NCBI GenBank assembly: GCA_963681505.1
Contig: OY811992.1
Coordinates: forward strand, 3,685,405-3,749,404
Direction: 5' to 3'
DNA from: Eunapius fragilis
Lineage: Eukaryota; Porifera; Demospongiae; Spongillida; Spongillidae
DNA length: 64,000 nucleotides
Shown: piece after piece, positions 23,101-33,867 of the stretch
How positions within the stretch are numbered: the stretch's first letter is position 1
Layout of the letters: the number at the start of each line of letters is the position of its first letter
Translations under genes and position numbers: made by a program
The notes under the pieces: generated by a model
What the model saw: only the letters and a program-made list of their open reading frames with translations
What the model was told of the DNA's origin: nothing
The model's database searches: none

Positions 23101-26100
23101 CACACTCCCAGTGGTCACCACATACTCACAGTGGTCACCACATACTCACAGTGGTCACCACACACTCCCAGTGGTCATCACACACTCCCAGTGGTCACCA
23201 CACACTCACAGTGGTCACCACATACTCACAGTGGTCACCACATACTCACAGTGGTCACCACACACTCCCAGTGGTCACCACACACTCCCAGTGGTCACCA
23301 CACACTCCCAGTGGTCACCACACACTCCCAGTGGTCACCACACACTCCCAGTGGTCACACACTCACAGTGGTCAACACACACTCCCAGTGGTCACCACAC
23401 ACTCACAGTGGTCACCATACACTCACAGTGGTCACCACACACTCATAGTGGTCACCACACACTCACAGTGGTCACGACACACTCCCAGTGGTCACCACAC
23501 ACTCACAGTGGTCACCACATACTCACAGTGGTCACCACATACTCACAGTGGTCACCACACACTCCCAGTGGTCACCACACACTCCCAGTGGTCACCACAC
23601 ACTCACAGTGGTCACCACACACTCAGTGGTCACCACACACTCGCAGTGGTCACCACACACTCGCAGTGGTCACCACACACTCACAGTGGTCACCACACAC
23701 TCAGTGGTCACCACACACTCCCAGTGGACACTACACACTCACAGTGGTCAGTTTGCTCTTCTCCTTCTGCAACTGCATCAACCTCGTCTTTGCTTGTGCT
23801 GCACGTTGCTATAGAAACAGGAGTGTAAAGACACCAAGAATTGGTTAGTCAAAATTCATACATTTCTCATTGTGAGATCAAGCATTAATCAATTATACCA
23901 CCTCATCATAACATAACCACTCGCTCTTCAAACCTACTGTAGTATTCACAGTGTCAAGATTGAGTAACCCTTTACTTAAAGTGAAACGTCGAAAGAATTT
24001 CGGCAGCTTCTAATTGCATAAAATGCGGCAAAATGCTAGCATTTATTAAAACTTCTTGAATGTAACCAATCATGGCGTTAGGATTACAGTGTGCAAGTGC
24101 CAATGCCTTCTTCCATATAAGGGCAGAAACTTGCTAGGGAACTCAGTCACTGTTACGGGTGCTAACTTGCTGCATATGTACTGCCCCACCCACCCATTTT
24201 ACGCCCAAAGCGTCACTATGCATCATCCCCACTTCGTGTGCCACTAGATCCACTGGATGACAAGTACTTGTAAGTAACTCCAATGCATGTGTAACTGTAT
24301 GTAACGGTTAAAAAGGAGGCCATCAATTTTTGCTGAGATAAGCCGGCGAAACTGGAATTTTATTTGAATTTTTGAGCATTTACTGATAGCATTTTGGGGA
24401 ATTCATGTGACATTGTTTCGACAGGGCTATTTGGCAGTTTTTGTGGTGTAATTAATTATTCAATTATTTTTGCCTTTTTCTAAGCTAGCAGAACTTTTTT
24501 TAATTTTCTCACTGCAGATCCTCAATTTGACGATCTTCATGACACGACTTTATACATACTGTGTTTTTTTTTATCTGCTTGTATGCTATTGGTACACGCA
24601 CATACACACATACACACACCTTGCCAGCATTTAGGTCCTGCTTCATAATTGTTACATTCTGCCTCAGTCCTGTGAGTTCATCCTGAAGTGCATTCAGTTT
24701 CACTGTCTCATCTCTAAGAACAATAAATGATACTAGGTCAAGCCAACTTAAACATATTACAGCTCTTGCATGTCAAAATTTACAAGAATCTGTAATGGAC
24801 ATGATTTGTGGGGGGCTTTAAATAGCACACTCCTGTACATGATTGGGGGGGGGGGGGGCTTTAAATCGCACACTCATGTAGATGATTAGTGGGGGGGGGG
24901 CTTTAAATAGAGCATTCATGTAAATGATTAGTGGGGAGGGGGGCTTTAAATAGAGCACTCACTGGATAGCCCCATCAACATCTGCCTTGAGAACACATCG
25001 CCCGCCATATCTATCACGTGGCTTGCTATAGAACCTCATATACAGAGCCTGGTCCCCCTCCAAAGTGTACGCCTTATGGGGAGGAGGGAACAAGAAACAT
25101 TCTCCCCAGTACATACATTTAATCCTCACCTCTACCACACATCCCTCCACCACACATCACCATCACACATCCACTCATCACACATCCCTCATCACACATC
25201 CCCTCCACCCACACATCACCTCCACCACAAATCTCCTCTACCACACACTCCCTCCATCACACATCCCTTCTCACACATTACCTCCACCACACACGCACCT
25301 GCTTGGCTATCTTTCTATTGATTTCATATCTAGCATCCTTGGCAGTCTCAATGAGAAGTGTCTCCTCCACACCACAGAGGTCTATGAGGGAGTTCTGCAC
25401 ATCCGGATCAGGGACCTCAAGCATCTGCAGCACTGTTGGGTAGGGACACTGAGGGATCTGGGAGGGAGGGAGGGAGGGAGGGAGGGAGAATCCCCAGGGC
25501 TGTCAGTTAGGCGCTTGCACATAAGTATCCCATCACTAATCCTGCTGCCACACCCCCTACCCACTAATTCTAATCCTGCCACACCTACAAGAATGACCAC
25601 ACTGAGTATAACTTACAGATTGTCTGACGTCATACGCGCGACCCTTTAAAAAATAAAAATAAAAAAAAAAGAGTAATAATGAACCACTTGAGGTTCTACC
25701 CAGCGATCATTACCGAAAATCTCGTCACAATGATATCTGGCCTTGGTCCCCTCACGTCCCTCGTGTTCTCGTTTATAATCCTCCTCAGAACAACCTCGTC
25801 GTCATAACTGTCGCATATGAAGGATATCAGGTTGCGGTACCCAATGACCTGTTCAATGGCCGTGGCCCAACGGTAGTCCTTCAGCTTGATCAGAGCCCCG
25901 ATGGGTCCCATAGGGGGCTTCCTGAACCGGGACATGTTCTGCTGCAGGGCTGCGACCAGCCTGGGCATCCAGTGGCCAAAGGCCTCCAGACGGTCCCTGC
26001 GGCTAGACTGGAGCCTCCTGATCTCTTCCTCACACCTGCCGGCCTCCTCGCCCAGTTGGTGGGCCTTCTCCCTGGAAGGAGGGGCCACAGGTGTGGAAAT

Positions 26101-26163
26101 AAATGAGTACTCGCACACAAAAAACCTTGTAGCGCACGCACTGACACCTCCCATCGGGCACAT

Positions 26164-26237
<74 letters not shown>

Positions 26238-29200
26238 GTGGGCATGGGTGTGTTTTATTTTATTTTTTATCATCTCACTCATTTGCAGTGATCTCCAAAC
26301 TGGTTTTTTCCGCTGCTTTCTCGAACTGGAAGCGGTCATTCTCAACTGTCTTCACCTGGTCTTCCAGCTGCTGCAAGAGCACTCGGCTCTCCTCCAGCTG
26401 TTGGGTCTTCTGTAACTTCTCACCTTTGAAGTCATGTTGACTCCTGCAAGCAGTTAAGAGCACAAAATGATATCATCCAAAGATTTAATTAGAGCAGTTC
26501 CAGTAACAACGTGTTTTTTTTCCCATCTCATATATTAAGGGTAAGGTAACTGGTAATTTTGCATAGGTCATTGTCCAAAACGACCTATGAAACAAGTTGC
26601 CATAACCTTAATTTTGCTAAAAACGAGATGAAAAAAAAAAAAGAGAACTTTGTTAACTTGAACTACGGTATAAACACTAATGGATTCCGCTCACAAGACA
26701 ATGGATTCTTCGCGCTTGTTCTCCAAAGCCTTCAACTCTTTGGTCTTGTCGTTCAGCTGTCGCTCCAATGACCTAAGCTCATGCTGGGGAAACAATAGAG
26801 CGATAAATACGGTCGCACCCAACACCACCACACGCAGTACGGACATCGAGTGTGTGAGGGTTTAGGGTGTGTAGAGTGAGGGGTGTAGTGAGATGTGTAG
26901 AGTGATGGTTTAAGGTGTGTAGAGTGACGGTTTAGAGTGAAGCACTATTACAGTAGTAACCAGTGCTGCACAGGTCCATACTTCTGATCACAAGGTATTT
27001 TGTTGAAAGGACCACCCATACACCAATAACTTAACCCCTCCCAGCTATAACTACCAATGACCTAATGGCCGCGCCCCTTTTATTTCAGCTAACCTCGGCA
27101 TCCCTGCACTTCTTCTGCCTCCCCCTCAGCTCAGAGGACAGGGCTTCCTTCTGTGTGTTGACATCGGCCGCCTTCTGACACACCCCCTCCATCTGCTGGT
27201 TCAACTCCTGACACTGGGTGTCAAAGCTTGCACAGAGGGTCTGAAGGGCATGACACCAGAGGGGTATGACATCAGAGAGGTGTGACATCAGAGGGTATAT
27301 CACAGGGTACGACATCAGAGGGTAATGACATCACAGGAGTACGACATCCGAGGGTAATGACATCAGAGGGGAATACAGAGTGTATGACATCAGAGGGTAC
27401 ATCAGGGGTAATGACATCAGAGGGTAATGACATCAGAGGGGAATACAGAGCGAGGGGTACGACACAGGAGCTGTTTGGGGGGAACAAACCTTTGCCTGTT
27501 CAACCTTCTCCTCATTCCTTCTCATTCGCTGTTTCTCTTTCTCTATATCTGCTTCATAAGGCTCAACTGACTGGGGAGGAGGGGGGGGAATGGATAGCAT
27601 ATTAAGTCCATGCTGTCAGTATAGCTATTTCCATTCCATTTCGCGCCCACCACATTACTTGGGTATATTCCAAAACCCTGCAGCCATGAATAAAGCAATC
27701 GTGTAAAAAAAAAACCTGACCCTAAGTGAGATGGTCTTTATGCAAATCAAACAAATCAATAACCAGCTGGTACATGTTGGATCATACAACATGTACCAGC
27801 AGTTGAACATATGATTATCAAAATAATAATAATTACCAAACGTTATAACAATGGCAATATAATAAAGAAGTCCCCAGACCATAAACTTGGAGGGGTTCGG
27901 TACTCACTGCAGAGTATCAGGTTGTGGGGAGGAGACATGCGGGTATAGAGTGATCTACAAACATTATGGTTGAATTCAACACACTAGGACATCATCAAAT
28001 CACTCACTCATATGCACACTTGTGCACACTCACCACACACACACACCACACAATATATACCCGCTCTAATTCAGCCACAATTGACCACTGCAGTTCCTTT
28101 TCTAAATCCAAAAGCTTCTTCTCCAATCCTTCCAATGCCTGAAACTCCTGCAGCTTTTCATCCAATCGCTTCGCTTCTTGCTGAACTTCTGGTAGAAACT
28201 AATGAGTTTATATAGACTAAGTCATTGTACCCGAACCTCTACTCAAACCCCACTCCATCCCCCACCTCCCCCCACTCCCATCCCCACCTCCCCCACTCCC
28301 ATCCCCACCTCCCCCACTCCCATCCCCCACCTCCCCCCCACTCCCACCCCCCACCTCCAGGGTTTCCGATAAGGAGCAATAAGTGCTCTGAAAAAATGTC
28401 AGAACATGAACAAAATTGACCAGACATATGGTTTAATTGTTCAGACATGATTCGATGAAGATTTTTACAAGTTGTGCTGATATGTACTATGGGTTCATAT
28501 GTGCTATGCTAGTGGTACCATCCCTGTGTTCATATGTGGCACCATCCCTATGTGTTAGGGTAGTACATGTATCTGATAAGCTTGAAAATATGTTTTTCTT
28601 GGCGCACTGACGTTCACAACACTAGTGTTTATTTCAGTTTCAGCATCAAGATTTTGGATCAACTGTATAATCGGTGGACAGATGCTGGCATTACTCGGCC
28701 CCGCTTGTTTCTTTTAAAAAAGCATCATTGCACGCGTGTGCATCTCACTTTTTGTGTGATCTTTTTAAAAAATTCGTAGTACGCAGATTAGGTGTTTCAT
28801 CAATGAGTGTACTATACGAAAGTTGCGCATTCTAACCAGCCTTGCTTCAAACTCTACTCAAGCCGCGCATCGCAATAACCCAACCATGTCTCATCCATCT
28901 TTCACGTACTTCAGCCAAAGCGACGTATCCAAAGCCTTGTCATTTTCTGCCACCTACTTTTCTACAGTTTTAACCGTCATTTTAACCGTCACTGACCGCT
29001 TTTTTGGTGCAGAAATGCCATCCTCTACATTGCCTCCCACACATTCTTTTTGTCCTGACATTTTGTCCGAACATAATTAATTATGGTCGGACAAATGGCT
29101 TAATTGATCGGAAAATGGCATGTGTCCGAACGTTATTGGAAACCCTGCACCTCCCCCCACTCCCATCCTTCCACCTCCCCCCACTCCCATCCCCTACCTC

Positions 29201-32200
29201 CCCCCTCCCCCATCCCCCACCTCCCCCCTCCCCCACACAGCATTATAAACTAACCTTTTTCTTCCGTTCAATCCCTTTGTTCATTTCTTCCAAGTTCTCC
29301 TTGGTAGCCTCATAGTCTTGATAAATCCTCTCTAGCTGTGTGGCCTTCATGAAGAGCTGATGGAAAGAAACATAAGCTACACACATGTGCCAAGAATGAT
29401 ACATACATACGTACATACATACATACATACATACATACATACATACATACATACATACATACATACATACATACATACATACATACATACATACATACAT
29501 ACATACATACATACATACATACATACATACATACATACATACATACATACATACATACATACATACATACATGCATGCATGTCACGAACACAAGCAGATG
29601 ATGGACATATGCTCACATGCACCACAAACAATTTTCAAACCTTGTACTTGTTCTGTGGGTTCGAGGAATGCAGAAAGTTACGACTCGTCTCCTGACTCAA
29701 TAGCGACACAGGGTTATCAATCTAATCAGGATACCAAAGGGTTAACATGGACAATAATTTGTCATCACAACCTACCTGGATGTTAAAATGATCCAAGATG
29801 TGATAGAGTTCTTCCTTCTTTGTAGACACAACAGTTCCTAGCAAATCAGTTAGCAAACCGTAAGATTTCAATCTCCTAATTCTACCCCACTATACACCAT
29901 GCTGATACCATAACTACACCATGCTGATACCATGACTACATCATGCTGATACCATGACTACATCATGCTGATACCATAACTACATCATGCTGATACCATG
30001 ACTACATCATGCTGATACCATAACTACATCATGCTGATACCACCACTATACAATATTGCTCAAATGCATTATCAAATTCCAAAACCGTTGATTCCTAGTT
30101 GTTTAAGTATCATGTGCCTGCCTTGAATCTAATTAAACATGCCAACACTGTGATGCAGAAATTAATTTCACCAGTGGAACATACACTAACACCTTCCAAA
30201 AGCATTGACCCCTCCCCTCCTCCTCCCCCTCCTTGTTCCCCCCTCCCCCTTCTCACCTGACTTGTCCCCAGCTTTCAACTTGTACGTACCGCTACCGTCA
30301 CTACGGATGTGGCGTTCCACAACGATGGTGTCGCCGTAGACATCGTGTCTGTACGCGTCCTGTCCCCTGTTGCGCAGGTGAACGATGACCTCAGCATGTC
30401 TAACGTGGAGCAGGTGGGGGAGGGAAAGTGAAGCAGAGACAGTAAGAAACAAGACACCATAGTACTGTATGTGTAGTTATAATTGCTGGTACATAACATA
30501 GCATATATCTATCTCTTGAAATTCTAATTTTTTTTTTAATTAGTTGGTGTTACTGATTTAGTGGCAATTAGGCACCACTAGGGACACTCCAAGATGTTCA
30601 CCCACAAAGAAAAGGACATGCCACCCGACCAGGTCACTTACGATGCTCCTGATTGTACAAACTGCTTCAGTGAGGTCCCTCTCTGAGTAGCAGTTGCCTT
30701 ACCTCCCAGGGAAACCACAACAGCATTCATGATGGCACTCTTCCCACCTGAAGTTACATGAGACAAGAGACAGCATGGCAGGAGGGAGGGTGGGAGGGAG
30801 GGAGGGAGGATGGGGAGGGAGGGAGGATGGGAGGATGGGGGAGGGAGGGAGGATGGGAGGATGGGGGAGGGAGGGAGGATGGGAGGATGGGGGAGGGAGG
30901 GAGGATGGGGAGGGAGGATGGGGAGGGGGAGAGGATGGGGAGGGGGAGAGAGGGAGGATGAGGAGGGGGAGAGAGGGAGGATGAGGAGGGGGAGAGAGGG
31001 AGGATGGGGAGGGAGGATGGGGAGGGAGGGAGGATGGGGAGAGAGGGGGAGAGAGGGAGGATGGGGAGGGGGGAGGAAGGTGGGAGGGAGGATGGGGAGA
31101 GAGGGAGGATGGGGAGAGAGGGAGGATGGGGAGAGAGGGAGGATGGGGAGGGAGGATGGGGGAGGGAGGATGGGGAGGGAGGGAGGATGAGGAGGAAGGG
31201 AGAATGGGGGGAGGGAGGATAAGAAGAGAGGGAGGGGAGGTGATGTGCAGCACTCACTTCCATTACGCCCAAGGATGAAATTAACGTTCGGTCCAAACTG
31301 CACGTCAAACCGTTTATGGCACATAAAGTTGACCAGTGTAATTTTTTCCAAAATGCCCACGTCTGCCTCCCTCTATGGAGGGAGAGGAAACAAGGAAGAA
31401 TCTTGATACATACATGCATTACGGCCCGATTTGATAAACCTTCAACCAAATTCAAAGCCAGTCTGCCCTTTTAGCCTTCTGGCTGTTACAAAAGCTGGCC
31501 GCTACCCTAATGATGTAATCAGCACAATGCCACGATGCGACTATCAGAACCACCGATAACTGCAATGATAACCCTCTGGATCGCTTCTACATGTAGATAG
31601 TTGGAATTTTTTTATTTTTTTTTTCCAAAGCCACTGTAGCTCACTGTAACTCAGTACCAACTACCTCCGATCGCCTTACATCACCACGCACCGTGAACAC
31701 TCTAAGCGCAGACACTTCGTCACAGTGTCGTGAGGGCGTATTATATGTACTATATGACCGTTTAAGGTGCAATTATAAGGCTGGGCAAAGCGGCAGAGAA
31801 GCTATTACGTACGGGACAATCCCACGTTGTTGATGATACACGCTTTGCAAGGGAAAGGAATTTGTCTAAGAGTTGAAATATACTTGAAGCGGGCCAAGCT
31901 TGCGAGCCTGGCGGTAGGCTTTAAATCTGGCCGTCCGGCTTTGACACGGGCAGCCGGTTTTAAAGCGGGCAGCCGGTTTTAAAGCGGGCAGCCGGCTTAA
32001 AAACGGACCAAATCTTAAATCGGCCCGTAACATTTCTTTTTAAGGCGCCATTATCACACGTCATGAACAGAAACGTGGTGGGGAGTGGGGGGCGCTCAAC
32101 CTGCAAGAAACTATCTCCTTTATCCTCTGACTTACCCCTATTTCAGTACCGATCCTTGAATTTTTTTCATCTTGGGTATTGATCTGTGACATTTCGAGGT

Positions 32201-32312
32201 CTTCCTCCTCGTCGTCCTCCATTTCATCCTCATCGCGCAAGGCATCTTCTCTCTTCCTTTTTGCACCCGGAACCTCCTCGTCGTCAGCGTCTTGGAGACG
32301 TTTCCTGCTCAT
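17115..32312 (-). CDS. SMC6: SMC6, structural maintenance of chromosomes protein 6
   Basis: ATPase subunit of the nuclear SMC5/6 complex, acting in recombination repair and chromosome topology. I derive 26 exons, total 3,309 nt (1,102 aa; family ~1,090), all junctions in phase: 32136-32312, 31258-31372, 30642-30747, 30257-30399, 29776-29837, 29641-29721, 29255-29356, 28061-28198, 27490-27570, 27094-27240, 26695-26783, 26279-26443, 25714-26071, 25617-25643, 25299-25457, 24963-25072, 24620-24713, 23743-23808, 19154-19213, 18924-19094, 18380-18633, 18206-18305, 17677-17835, 17455-17610, 17263-17360, 17115-17205. Acidic N-terminal tail, Walker A GRNGSGKS (94-101, split by intron 2), coiled coil, hinge (~490-690), second coiled coil, signature LSGGERS (1006-1012), Walker B FRILDEFD (1030-1037), tail ending LEDVT. 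Exon 14 is only 27 nt. Introns hold most of the local repeats. Start ATG is the first giving the MSRKR tail. Confidence 0.93.
17905..18195. repeat. 31-bp minisatellite in SMC6 intron 22
   Basis: About nine copies of a 31-bp unit containing GATGGATGGATCAGGGGACA and GGTACTACT. The pseudogene copy has about one unit at 5553-5590, so the array expanded only in the intact gene. Confidence 0.9.
19430..20487. repeat. 20-bp minisatellite, array 1 (SMC6 intron 18)
   Basis: Roughly 53 copies of a 20-bp unit, consensus CACACACTCACAGTGGTCAC with C/A variation at the CTCAC/CTCCC position and CACAT/CACAC variation. On the SMC6 sense strand the unit reads GTGACCACTGTGAGTGTGTG. Plus-strand reading frames stay open for hundreds of codons because the unit contains no plus-strand stop; these are not genes. 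Confidence 0.95.
20488..21565. mobile_element. 1.08-kb palindromic foldback element inside the minisatellite
   Basis: The sequence from GGGTCAAGTCACATCAG (20488) to about 20995 is repeated inverted to CTGATGTGACTTGACCC (ends 21565), with a central spacer of about 40-50 bases near 21026. The arms differ by a few substitutions and a small indel (near 21500). The minisatellite resumes in the same orientation on the far side, so the palindrome was inserted into, or grew within, the array. No open frame with transposase features is present. Confidence 0.85.
21567..23750. repeat. 20-bp minisatellite, array 2, with higher-order structure
   Basis: About 109 copies of the same 20-bp unit as the first array. 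Variant units (CTCATAGTGG, GGTCACACACTCAC, TCAACACACAC, CTCGCAGTGG) recur in fixed order. The CTCATAG variant falls at about 21920, 22177, 22574, 23049 and 23446, giving spacings of roughly 257, 397, 475 and 397. A block of about 872 bp is therefore duplicated. The last unit runs into the 3' end of SMC6 exon 18 (exon edge 23743). Confidence 0.93.
24790..24960. repeat. ~55-bp tandem repeat in SMC6 intron 16
   Basis: Three to four units containing GGGGGCTTTAAATAG, then CACTC and CATGTAAATGATTAGTG, next to the donor of exon 16. Confidence 0.8.
26161..26233. repeat. (CA)n microsatellite
   Basis: Nearly pure CA dinucleotides, in the SMC6 intron between exons 12 and 13. It makes Cys/Val-rich artefact frames on the minus strand. 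Confidence 0.95.
28358..29147. mobile_element. Non-autonomous DNA transposon candidate (hAT-like ends) in SMC6 intron 7
   Basis: A 790-bp insertion interrupts a CCCCACTCCCATCCCCACCTC repeat. Its ends form a 15-bp inverted repeat with one mismatch: CAGGGTTTCCGATAA on the left and, inverted, CAGGGTTTCCAATAA on the right. CACCTC abuts both ends, but the surrounding DNA is itself repetitive, so a target duplication cannot be sized. The CAGGG start resembles hAT termini. No transposase is encoded. Confidence 0.65.
29401..29575. repeat. (ACAT)n tetranucleotide array
   Basis: More than 40 nearly uninterrupted ACAT units in SMC6 intron 6. It yields fake Tyr/Val/Cys/Met and Ile/His/Thr frames on the two strands. 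Confidence 0.97.
29898..30048. repeat. 22-bp minisatellite in SMC6 intron 4
   Basis: Seven units of CATGCTGATACCATAACTACAT with A/G variation. Confidence 0.9.
30776..31235. repeat. Purine-rich satellite in SMC6 intron 2
   Basis: About 460 bp of GGGAGGGAGGATGGGGAG-type repeats; on the SMC6 sense strand this is a very long pyrimidine tract ahead of the exon 3 acceptor. It has strand asymmetry and could form triplex or G-quadruplex structures. Open frames here are artefacts. Confidence 0.9.
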
Positions 32313-32500
32313 TCTGAAGGAGCCACGTTCCCGCCAAATCACCTCCTCGTTCCCTCACACGTGTCGTCATGATTTAGCTCCCGGATGAAACGGGCACGGG
32401 GCAAGGATTAATACCCGGCGTGGCCTGCCGACTTTTGGTTGTTTTTTTACAGCGAATAATAATCATAATTCTACGAGCGCTTATTTATTAATTTATTATA

Positions 32501-33197
32501 GTGGGGGACAGAATCGAGGAAGTATATTGCGATTTGGTGGTCAAATTAAGTGGCAATATCGCGGTCCCCGCACTAATAGAGAGCTTTTTCCAATGTTGAA
32601 GTGAACCTTTTAGGGGTTCAATTTTTCAAGTTAAAAAAGGGTTAATTATTTAAATTCAATATTTAGGACTTAATTTGGTACCGCGTTGATTTTTTTCCCA
32701 ATGAAATCGGTTTCTATATGGGATATGAGACATCCAACACAACTTTTCCCATATTTTTTCTATGTTCCGTTCTTAAACTACACCGTTTCTTAAGTTGTTT
32801 CACTTTTCTACATGGATTAAGTGAGTTTAATTATTCATAGTTAGTTTAGCAACCGCACATCAGAGCTATCACGTAAAAAGGGGGGAAAACTTTAGGAACA
32901 TGTATCTTAAGATCGCTAAGCAGAAAAGGTTGTTTTGGATGTCTCGTATCCCACAGAAACCGATTCCAGTGGGGGAAAAATCAACGCAGTACGAAATTAA
33001 GTCCTAAAAATGGAGTTTAAATATTTAAACCTTTTTTACCTTGAAAATTTGAAGCCCTAAAAAGTTATTAAATCAGGGAAAAACTTCACTTCATCATTGC
33101 AGATAAAAAAAAAACTTCTACTAGTGCGTGGACCGCGATATTGCCGCTTAATTTGACCGCCAAATTGCAATGTACTTCCTCGATGCTGTCCCCCACT
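32501..33197. mobile_element. ~700-bp foldback element upstream of SMC6
   Basis: GTGGGGGACAGAATCGAGGAAGTA at the left end pairs with TACTTCCTCGATGCTGTCCCCC at the right. Internal segments (GATATTGCCGCTTAATTTGACC, GATTTTTTTCCCAATGAAATCGGTTTC) also match inverted, so the whole element folds back with its centre near 32850. It lies about 190 bp upstream of the SMC6 start codon. No coding frame. Confidence 0.75.
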
Positions 33198-33867
33198 TTA
33201 GTCGTTTATGATTCAATGTTGAGCATGCTATGAACATATATAGGCCTAGCTATTCGTAGCAACAAGCTGTCCGAAAAATCAAAGAGAAAAAAATAGTTAG
33301 CCTAACAGTGTCATAATTTATGTCCCCAGGCCCCCCTCCCGAACGATATGATAATGCAACTATCAATTAAGATCATTTGAGGAACCCCCACTCCTCCCTG
33401 GTCACTGATATATCCAGCAAAGGGGGGGGAAGGGGGGGGGGGGGGGGCTATACCCCGCACCTTGCGATAACTTACAGCGCTCCCTCCGCCGGGGGCGCCG
33501 CCTTTTTTCAACCTCCTCCCCTGGGGTTTGACCTTTCGTATTTGCACACGTGGACAACATCAATCGGTGGCCTGCAATGAAAGGAATTCAAGCGCCAAGT
33601 TCCCGGGGGTGGGGGAGTGGTGTGGTAAACACGATTCTTAATCGCACCAATCTGCATGTTGATATAGATAATGTATTATCTACATGTAGATCTCTGCTCT
33701 GGTTGTACTAACTGTTTACGTAACAATCATATTTGCTTCCCAAGTGACCACTACCATGATTATCTCACTACCGAAGTGTTTGAACAAAAATACAAACCAC
33801 CACTGCATTGAAATATCTTATATATATCAAACAAGGGCTATAAAATATTAAATTTAATATTTTTATC

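Noticed and set aside
19430-23750. CRISPR-like array (regular short repeats)
   Set aside because: No unique spacers: the units are directly adjacent copies of one 20-bp sequence, and the genome is eukaryotic.
21559-23848. Plus-strand frames up to 493 codons
   Set aside because: Same 20-bp repeat; ends are set by CTCATAG variants, not by gene structure.
24513-24600. Possible extra SMC6 exon encoding [13 protein letters not shown] with a GTGAGA donor
   Set aside because: Phases do not fit. Joining exon 17 directly to 23743-23808 keeps frame and gives the same spacing (77 residues) between conserved landmarks as my remembered vertebrate SMC6.
29243-29695. Frames of MYVCMYVC or IHTYIHTY
   Set aside because: Translations of an (ACAT)n microsatellite.
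30638-31455. Long Pro/Leu/Ser-rich and Gly/Arg/Glu-rich frames on both strands
   Set aside because: Purine-rich satellite in SMC6 intron 2; only the short flanking pieces are real exons 2 and 3.
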